A stretch of 64,000 bases of DNA from Mactromeris polynyma (taxonomy: Eukaryota > Mollusca > Bivalvia > Venerida > Mactridae): NCBI GenBank assembly GCA_032209605.1, contig JASFXZ010000028.1, forward strand, positions 8,690,941 through 8,754,940, given 5' to 3'. Below the pieces are notes generated by a model that worked only from the letters and a program-made list of their open reading frames with translations, searched no databases and was not told where the DNA came from. This document shows positions 63,301-64,000 of this stretch, in pieces (position 1 is the stretch's first letter; every line of letters begins with the position of its first letter). The translations under genes and the position numbers were made by a program.

Positions 63301-63569
63301 CCTGGTGCGAGGAACCTTTGAATAAACAAGCCACTCGTATCATTGAAATATTATATTCCGAGTCGGTTCCTGAGCCAGGGAGTGGATTTGGCGCACTAGA
63401 AGAGACTTCTGCAGATTTATACCCAGCGTCTAATTTCGCTTACATGTTCTATTTCTTGAGCTGCGTGGTAATGAACAATGGCGAAGCTGTCGGGAAGGAC
63501 GATAGTTTAGTTGGGAAAGCATTAAAAATTATAAGTGCACACGCACAGATCAGAGAAGGCAAAGATGAC
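33298..63569 (+). CDS. GCN1: GCN1, activator of the eIF2alpha kinase GCN2 (5' part, 24 exons)
   Basis: GCN1 is a cytosolic HEAT-repeat scaffold that binds stalled or collided ribosomes and, with GCN20/ABCF partners, delivers uncharged-tRNA signals to the kinase GCN2, leading to eIF2alpha phosphorylation. Twenty-four exons with GT-AG introns and matching phases join into 1,029 codons with no stop. Order and motifs follow animal GCN1: LLKRFAKQVL (exon 2), QCSDHEIVTKLVKHLFGVL (10), HEVTLMHTLAMMSLWC (12), GDTLLQAVDLVPILIQSVEK (14), the charged helix RRENKLYSYKDQMEELALRK (21-22), LLVPLLKSPLAAP (23) and LLSHSTVRLLQPEC (24). The ATG has A at -3 and G at +4. Animal GCN1 is about 2,670 residues, so roughly 40 percent is here; the eEF3-like and GCN2-binding (RWD-binding) regions lie to the right. 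Eleven introns carry minisatellites. No frameshift or broken splice site was seen. Intron 4 (36,165-37,122) and intron 13 (46,442-47,245) show no clear element beyond AT-rich or weakly repetitive sequence. Confidence 0.95.
33407..33509 (+). CDS. GCN1: GCN1 exon 2
   Basis: Residues 9-43, TGDLLKRFAKQVL onward. Acceptor TTTTACAG, donor GTATAC, phase 1. Confidence 0.92.
34359..34537. mobile_element. Degenerate TA-flanked MITE of the CAGTCNNACCTCGTT family
   Basis: The left end CAGTTCGATCTCGTTTAATC follows a TA, and the interior (GACAACCTTCTATC, GAAATAAATATCAGGTCC) matches the elements at 42,696 and 61,986. The right end is eroded. It lies in GCN1 intron 2. Confidence 0.6.
34768..34935. mobile_element. 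Palindromic MITE next to GCN1 exon 3
   Basis: The left end AAGGCCTAAACAAAAATATC then TGTGTTTCGGGTAACC and the right end (GGTTACCC, TAAACACAGATATTC, GGCCTAAT) are inverted repeats. It ends 21 bp before exon 3, so its T-rich terminus forms part of the sequence just upstream of the 3' splice site. Confidence 0.7.
34957..35152 (+). CDS. GCN1: GCN1 exon 3
   Basis: Residues 43-108, including FPEQALKGVFKFLYPTITLY. Acceptor CTTACAG, donor GTATAC, phase 2. The acceptor lies 21 bp past the end of a MITE. Confidence 0.93.
35404..35474 (+). mobile_element. tRNA-like SINE head or tRNA pseudogene
   Basis: The A box GTGGTGTAGTGGTTAGCA and the B box GGTTCAAATCCCGG are good. The acceptor stem GGTCACT/AGTGCCA has mismatches and no normal anticodon loop forms, so it is probably not a functional tRNA. 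In GCN1 intron 3. Confidence 0.55.
36059..36164 (+). CDS. GCN1: GCN1 exon 4
   Basis: Residues 108-143, including NALVGLSWSCICMKAVFQSG. Donor GTAAGT, phase 0. Confidence 0.92.
37123..37221 (+). CDS. GCN1: GCN1 exon 5
   Basis: Residues 144-176, VETQIGAVYGVLAG to KKLASVWRM. Acceptor TTGTAG, donor GTAAGT, phase 0. Confidence 0.92.
37585..37800. repeat. Dispersed repeat family 1, copy 1
   Basis: Aligns with 41,728-41,945: AACATGGCTTTGCTATTTGC, TATCAGTGTTGTGTAA, GATTGGTTAAC, then AAATCCACT and TTTACTGAAATCCATTTT. In GCN1 intron 5; its partner lies in intron 8. Confidence 0.75.
38683..38940 (+). mobile_element. SINE with tRNA-Thr(TGT)-like head, copy 1
   Basis: Nearly identical to 43,057-43,320, but the head lacks eight bases of the D arm. 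The body includes TCCATGAAAATTTGACAAAA, GAGAAGTTGCCGGCTCCTTG and ends AACGGCGTTAAACCCGATGA. The structure resembles widespread molluscan SINEs (possibly RUDI/V-SINE-like; name not verified). Confidence 0.85.
39357..39491 (+). CDS. GCN1: GCN1 exon 6
   Basis: Residues 177-221, including SICLLSQFMKYLSASKLQDK. Acceptor TTTCAG, donor GTTCGG (weak), phase 0. Confidence 0.9.
39988..40396 (+). mobile_element. MITE with internal 50-bp minisatellite
   Basis: Begins CAGTCGAACCTCGTTCATTG and ends with TTATTTCGGATGATAGCGAG and GGTTGTCTAATAAAC, the layout of the 176-bp MITE at 61,986. The first 50 bp (ACCTCGTTCATTGGAATTCA, then TTGGGTCCGAAATTTTATTT, then GAAATAGCCC) are repeated about six times, 39,994-40,290. 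In GCN1 intron 6. Confidence 0.8.
40438..40506 (+). CDS. GCN1: GCN1 exon 7
   Basis: Residues 222-244, DDFLDIYLKQVIGSRSKPNL plus AIL. Donor GTGAGT, phase 0. Confidence 0.92.
40720..41352 (+). repeat. Minisatellite, 32-bp unit, about 20 copies
   Basis: The unit is GTAACATAGTTGTCTGCCAT followed by CTGGCTGTACCA. The edges are more diverged than the middle. Fills most of GCN1 intron 7; minus frames up to 124 codons are artefacts. Confidence 0.96.
41488..41596 (+). CDS. GCN1: GCN1 exon 8
   Basis: Residues 245-281, including FKNKLLPAAQKALLRNPEII, which aligns with the lysine/arginine-rich helix of animal GCN1. Donor GTAAAA, phase 1. Confidence 0.93.
41728..41945. repeat. Dispersed repeat family 1, copy 2
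   Basis: Matches 37,585-37,800 in the same orientation. It starts shortly after exon 8, within intron 8. Confidence 0.75.
42158..42232 (+). CDS. GCN1: GCN1 exon 9
   Basis: Residues 281-306, LLSGLQLDLSQYAVEIVKPL. Acceptor TTTCAG, donor GTAAGT, phase 1. Confidence 0.93.
42292..42365. repeat. Fragment of the CAGTCNNACCTCGTT MITE family
   Basis: TACAGTCGGATCTCGTTTAT, then TCGACAACTTTTTATCCGAA and GAAATAAATATCAGGTC match the left half of the related elements at 34,359 and 42,696. The right half is absent. Confidence 0.6.
42400..42672. repeat. Dispersed repeat family 2, copy 1
   Basis: Aligns with 56,661-56,951: TTCTAAAGTTCC, GATTAATCC, ATGCGTTTCAATAGTCTAGA, GCTGAGTGATTGAGATCATT, GACCCCCGGCAAATCTTC. 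A further fragment of the same start lies at 57,425-57,475. No inverted ends recognised. Confidence 0.8.
42696..42870. mobile_element. 175-bp TA-flanked MITE
   Basis: Flanked by TA (42,694-42,695 and 42,871-42,872). The left end CCTTTGGACCTCGTTCATTG and the opposite-strand right end CAGTTGGACATCGTTTTCAT are inverted repeats. TA duplication and a CAGTC-ACCTCGTT end fit the Tc1/mariner group, probably pogo-like. Confidence 0.75.
43057..43320 (+). mobile_element. SINE with tRNA-Thr(TGT)-like head, copy 2, with target duplication
   Basis: The head (43,057-43,125) has acceptor strands GCCGTGG and TCGCGGC that pair with two wobbles, loop CTTGTAA and a perfect T arm CCGGGTTCGATTCCCGG. One A-C mismatch closes the anticodon loop. 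The 3' tail ends in AACAAACAAA. Flanking 14-bp repeats TCAAATGTATGTGA (43,043-43,056) and TCAAATTTACGTGA (43,321-43,334) are a target-site duplication with two mismatches. GCN1 intron 9. Confidence 0.9.
43421..43549 (+). CDS. GCN1: GCN1 exon 10
   Basis: Residues 306-349, including AVLNLATQCSDHEIVTKLVK and HLFGVL. Acceptor TTTTTTTCAG, donor GTGAGT, phase 1. Confidence 0.94.
43617..43770 (+). mobile_element. Degenerate, headless copy of the same SINE
   Basis: Keeps the body only: TTGTGAAAGGGCAAGTTAGT, GAAAATCTGGTTAGGT, GGCCGCCATATATGACTGAA, and the tail ATAAAACTTGATGAAAAGAA. It is more diverged than the copies at 38,683 and 43,057. Confidence 0.75.
44081..44310 (+). repeat. Minisatellite, 34-bp unit, about 7 copies
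   Basis: CCTCTGACAGTGTGGTATTG followed by TTGGACTCTAGTGT. Ends 36 bp before exon 11. GCN1 intron 10. Confidence 0.93.
44347..44499 (+). CDS. GCN1: GCN1 exon 11
   Basis: Residues 349-400, GSEGKLTMTEQKMSILQAVG through VVELFLPVLSTE. Donor GTATGT, phase 1. Confidence 0.94.
44520..44900. repeat. Dispersed CTTGAA-rich repeat
   Basis: Contains TCCTTGAATTGATGCTTGTC, then CTTGAAAAACTCCTTGAAAA, and later AAAAGTCCTTGAAAAGAAC. Related to the unit of the minisatellite at 47,527-47,872 but not tandem here. Confidence 0.6.
44951..45109. mobile_element. MITE of the CAGTAAAACCTCA-GACCACC type
   Basis: The left end CAGAAAACCTCAATAAGAAG then ACCACC and the opposite-strand right end CAGTAAAACCTCACTTAGAG then ACCACC are inverted repeats. 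TA precedes the left end; the right target is eroded. GCN1 intron 11. Confidence 0.7.
45529..45626 (+). CDS. GCN1: GCN1 exon 12
   Basis: Residues 400-432, VHEVTLMHTLAMMSLWCAKF through KLMSWYK. Donor GTGCGT, phase 0. Confidence 0.94.
45723..45953 (+). repeat. Tandem repeat, 76-bp unit, 3 copies
   Basis: Each unit runs from GTTTCCTAACGTTTGCAATT through GTGATACGGTGGGTCAGGGA to ACAAAACAAAACA. Copies are nearly identical. GCN1 intron 12. Confidence 0.95.
46363..46441 (+). CDS. GCN1: GCN1 exon 13
   Basis: Residues 433-459, EKAFTLKASTSPVRNAYILC through MNASFH. Donor GTGAGT, phase 1. Confidence 0.94.
47246..47398 (+). CDS. GCN1: GCN1 exon 14
   Basis: Residues 459-510, GDTLLQAVDLVPILIQSVEK through AAFILVKLSLID. 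Acceptor CCTAG, donor GTAAGT, phase 1. Confidence 0.94.
47527..47872 (+). repeat. Minisatellite, about 49-bp unit, about 7 copies
   Basis: CTTGAATTGATGTTAGTCCT, then TGAATTTATGCTACTTCTTG and AACTGATGC. Unit lengths vary. GCN1 intron 14. Confidence 0.9.
47983..48075 (+). CDS. GCN1: GCN1 exon 15
   Basis: Residues 510-541, ESKLGPLWNVILDSEKQLLV through SSVSDQ. Donor GTAACA, phase 1. Confidence 0.93.
48347..48921 (+). repeat. Minisatellite, 24-bp unit, 24 copies
   Basis: CACACTTCTCAATTTGTATT followed by CTAC, repeated without indels. Because 24 is a multiple of three, long frames are open on both strands (198 codons minus; 200 and 215 plus). GCN1 intron 15. Confidence 0.96.
49001..49076 (+). CDS. 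GCN1: GCN1 exon 16
   Basis: Residues 541-566, ALEGVVSLSEKLILEFPSKM through TEKVS. It is framed by two minisatellites: one ends about 80 bp before it and the next begins about 30 bp after it. Donor GTAAGG, phase 2. Confidence 0.92.
49107..49966 (+). repeat. Minisatellite, 20-bp unit, about 43 copies
   Basis: ACTGTGACTGTTACATACAC with ACATAC and ACACAC variants and a few units lacking TA. Starts about 30 bp after the exon 16 donor. GCN1 intron 16. Confidence 0.96.
50203..50362 (+). CDS. GCN1: GCN1 exon 17
   Basis: Residues 566-619, including TRKAYPVRKHTMTCVRRIMS and LLGGATISLAM. Acceptor CTTTCAG, donor GTATGA, phase 0. Confidence 0.93.
50641..50947 (+). repeat. Minisatellite, 31-bp unit, 10 copies
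   Basis: GTAATTTAGCCTTTCATCGG followed by TTGATATCGTG, almost invariant between copies. GCN1 intron 17. Confidence 0.96.
51157..51345. mobile_element. TA-flanked MITE with GACCACC arms
   Basis: Left end CAGTCAAACCTGTGTTAAAG and opposite-strand right end CAGTGAAACCTGTCTGTAAA, both followed by GACCACC. TA at 51,155-51,156 and 51,346-51,347. Resembles the element at 44,951. GCN1 intron 17. Confidence 0.85.
51532..51721 (+). CDS. GCN1: GCN1 exon 18
   Basis: Residues 620-683, ending EAIAKATLVIAHHPCI, which matches the conserved ISHHP segment of animal GCN1. Donor GTGAGG, phase 1. Confidence 0.94.
52050..52255 (+). mobile_element. SINE with tRNA-Arg(TCT)-like head
   Basis: A box GTGGCGCAGTGGTCGAGG, loop CTTCTGA, B box GAGTTCGAGCCC. 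Ends ACTTGTTTCACAACCAATGT, a tail shared with the SINE at 8,700-8,900. GCN1 intron 18. Confidence 0.75.
52513..52600 (+). repeat. Dispersed repeat fragment matching the start of the 59,137 array
   Basis: CTCCTCAAGTGCCTTATGTT, TGTTGTTTTCCTAGAGGTCT, then GTGTGAGGAGGCACTGTCTT and ATGTATGTGAC. The flank and first unit of the large minisatellite (59,095-59,170) align with it, but here the unit occurs once. Confidence 0.8.
52673..52797 (+). CDS. GCN1: GCN1 exon 19
   Basis: Residues 683-724, VAVTLDSWTDIVFSLKLDAR through DNDKQLNQ. Acceptor CTGCAG, donor GTAAAT, phase 0. The next intron is 3.35 kb and holds three minisatellites. Confidence 0.92.
52949..53226 (+). repeat. Minisatellite, 31-bp unit, 9 copies
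   Basis: CACCCAAGAGGCACCAAACA followed by GGGTTTTCGTT. GCN1 intron 19. Confidence 0.96.
53648..54779 (+). repeat. Minisatellite, 38-bp unit, about 30 copies
   Basis: ACATGACATGAAACTTGTGT followed by ATTGGTTGGACTCCCGTT, with variants ATGAC/ATCAC/ATTAC and CCCG/CCCA. Variant order recurs in blocks. GCN1 intron 19. Confidence 0.96.
54880..55954 (+). repeat. Minisatellite, 37-bp unit, 29 copies
   Basis: CAGCTGATTACCTACCAATA followed by CACTATCAGGTATATTG, with GATTA/GTTTA and CAGG/CGGG variants. Starts about 100 bp after the previous array. GCN1 intron 19. Confidence 0.96.
56152..56330 (+). CDS. GCN1: GCN1 exon 20
   Basis: Residues 725-784, including RIAPEEVLPGFVTKITLLLG and GQLYDKQLAE. Donor GTAAAT, phase 2. 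Confidence 0.94.
56661..56951. repeat. Dispersed repeat family 2, copy 2
   Basis: Matches 42,400-42,672 throughout, including ATGCGTTTCAATAGTCTAGA and GACCCCCGGCAAATCTTC. GCN1 intron 20. Confidence 0.8.
57307..57400 (+). CDS. GCN1: GCN1 exon 21
   Basis: Residues 784-815, start of the charged helical linker, IRRENKLYSYKDQMEELALR. Donor GTGCGC, phase 0. Confidence 0.94.
57630..57915 (+). repeat. Irregular AT-rich minisatellite around AATAAGCATTTT
   Basis: About 20 loose copies of TAATAAGCATTTT with variable spacing and GCATTTTTAATGAGC variants. GCN1 intron 21, ending about 100 bp before exon 22. Confidence 0.85.
58017..58136 (+). CDS. GCN1: GCN1 exon 22
   Basis: Residues 816-855, lysine/glutamate/glutamine-rich helix ELEKKKGKTTEQKPKLTKKQ through SEIRARLSL. 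Donor GTTAGT, phase 0. A 4.4-kb intron follows. Confidence 0.94.
58171..58590 (+). repeat. Minisatellite, about 35-bp unit, about 12 copies
   Basis: CATAGAAACGCCAAATCACG followed by CCTCTACCACATCTC, alternating with a shorter CATGCAAACG form. GCN1 intron 22, starting 34 bp after exon 22. Confidence 0.94.
59137..61858 (+). repeat. Large minisatellite, 32-bp unit, about 85 copies
   Basis: GGCATTGTCTTGTGTATGTG followed by TCTGTGTGGGGA, with ATTGACTT, CAGTGACTT, TTGGGTATG, GTATGGGG and GGGAAGG variants. Multi-unit variant strings recur, for example around 60,180-60,540 with a 128-bp period. The three minus-strand frames of 946, 931 and 891 codons and many plus-strand ones are artefacts of a stop-free unit. 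GCN1 intron 22. Confidence 0.97.
61986..62161. mobile_element. 176-bp TA-flanked MITE (intact)
   Basis: TA at 61,984-61,985 and 62,162-62,163. Left end CTGTCAGACCTCGATTATTT and opposite-strand right end CAGTCAGACCTCGTTAATTT. Same family and length as 42,696-42,870, and the unexpanded form of the element at 39,988. GCN1 intron 22. Confidence 0.85.
62274..62509 (+). mobile_element. Palindromic MITE, copy 2 (complete)
   Basis: Inverted arms of about 65 bp: the left starts CATATGAGCACTGC and contains TTCTGTAAGTGACGTC and CAAGAAAACGCAACATG. The right arm is its imperfect reverse complement and ends TTCATATG. Ends 58 bp before exon 23. Copy 1 is at 8,222-8,432. Confidence 0.8.
62568..62760 (+). 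CDS. GCN1: GCN1 exon 23
   Basis: Residues 856-920, including LCRLLVPLLKSPLAAPPACQ. Acceptor TTTACAG, donor GTATAT, phase 1. Confidence 0.95.
62940..63180 (+). repeat. Dispersed repeat with GGCTCATTTGAGC start
   Basis: TTTGGCTCATTTGAGCAATA, GGTGATTGCTCACCGTCCG and a following CCGTCCGT-rich part resemble a repeat common in invertebrate genomes. A possibly related stretch (AAAGGTCAAGGTCACACTTG) lies at about 38,088-38,108. GCN1 intron 23. Confidence 0.5.
63241..63569 (+). CDS. GCN1: GCN1 exon 24 (last one in the window)
   Basis: Residues 920-1029, ILLSHSTVRLLQPECNCNPA through ISAHAQIREGKDD. Donor GTAAGT at 63,570, phase 0. The next exon is outside the window. Confidence 0.93.
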
Positions 63570-63804
63570 GTAAGTTCTGTTATTTTACCGTATCGTTTTG
63601 AACTTGCCCTAGCATTCCCTCAGGATGAATAATACGATATATGTCGCTCTGTAAAGTTTGTTCCCACATGTACTGAACATAACTTATATAAAAAGTGTTT
63701 AATTATTTTTGTGTCACCCCTTTTTAGAGGGCCAGCCATTTCTGACTTATGAGACACCTACTTTCTGAGCACATTTACTTCCCGATTCATATCGTTCAAT
63801 GCCA

Positions 63805-63935
63805 GTCACCAGGCAGGTAGGCACATGGTAACCATTATTTAACTAGCTGGCGGCTCACCAACCGGCCATATCAGAACGGACCCCTACCAGGATTCAAACC
63901 TTCGACCTCCCGCTCCCAAGGCGGATACCTTAACG
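63805..63935 (-). mobile_element. tRNA-like SINE on the minus strand
   Basis: On the minus strand, GTATCCGCCTTGGGAGCGGG contains a Pro(TGG)-like anticodon loop, followed by a B box GGTTTGAATCCTGG. The body continues to the left. It lies after exon 24, in the next GCN1 intron. Confidence 0.55.
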
Positions 63936-64000
63936 TATGATGTGATAATTAATGTTCACAATTTGTAATCATTCCCTCTTATCAAATACTGTATAAGTGC

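Noticed and set aside
63570..63632. Extension of GCN1 exon 24 to the stop at 63,632
   Set aside because: The consensus donor GTAAGT at 63,570 follows the conserved segment, and a stop here would cut GCN1 to about 40 percent of its length.
1..64000. A defence, toxin or viral system
   Set aside because: No protein trace supports one. The coding content is GCN1, TRIM-like sequence, a MULE-like fragment and a LINE relic; the novelty is in repeat organisation.

Overview
The window is eukaryotic: spliced genes with GT-AG introns, AT-rich spacers, tRNA-derived SINEs, small terminal-inverted-repeat transposons and very abundant tandem repeats. The SINE bodies (3' part ending in a GGCGTTAAACCCGATGAAAC-type tail), an animal GCN1 with many introns and a B-box/NHL-type protein without a RING domain fit a lophotrochozoan, most likely a bivalve mollusc. 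The phylum is inferred; no species marker is present.

Left part (1-31,000) is repeat-dominated and gene-poor. A minus-strand TRIM-like gene (two exons, 566 codons, 16,492-19,231) is complete. A second copy of its first exon runs off the left edge (1-286). Both first exons lie in a segmental duplication (1-about 1,490 and about 18,945-22,860) that leads, in each copy, into an array of a 31-bp satellite family. The family occurs as array A (1,480-3,115, plus orientation), array B (10,778-14,435, opposite orientation) and array C (22,832-29,140, 53-bp compound units with higher-order repeats of 106, 190, 372 and 1,137 bp). Between them lie a hAT-type MITE, SINEs, a 37-bp perfect hairpin, a LINE relic and smaller minisatellites. 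A tentative pair of short exons (7,469-7,826) is the only other coding hint there.

Right part (31,000-64,000) is mainly the 5' portion of GCN1 on the plus strand. Twenty-four exons from the ATG at 33,298 to a donor after 63,569 splice in silico into 1,029 codons without a stop, about 40 percent of a typical animal GCN1. The rest lies beyond the window. A partial MULE/FLYWCH-type transposase-like gene lies head-to-head with it (32,343-32,974, minus). Eleven of its 23 visible introns hold minisatellites, fourteen arrays in all, together about 9 kb of the 30-kb locus. Several introns also hold SINEs and MITEs.

The most interesting pattern is how the minisatellites seem to arise. At least three arrays have a recognisable unexpanded counterpart elsewhere in the window: a dispersed repeat fragment at 52,513 for the 85-copy array at 59,137, an intact TA-flanked MITE at 61,986 for the 50-bp array at 39,988, and a CTTGAA-rich dispersed repeat at 44,520 for the 49-bp array at 47,527. 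A possible single-unit precursor of the 31-bp satellite also sits near arrays A and C. Most long open frames in the window lie in these arrays and are not genes.
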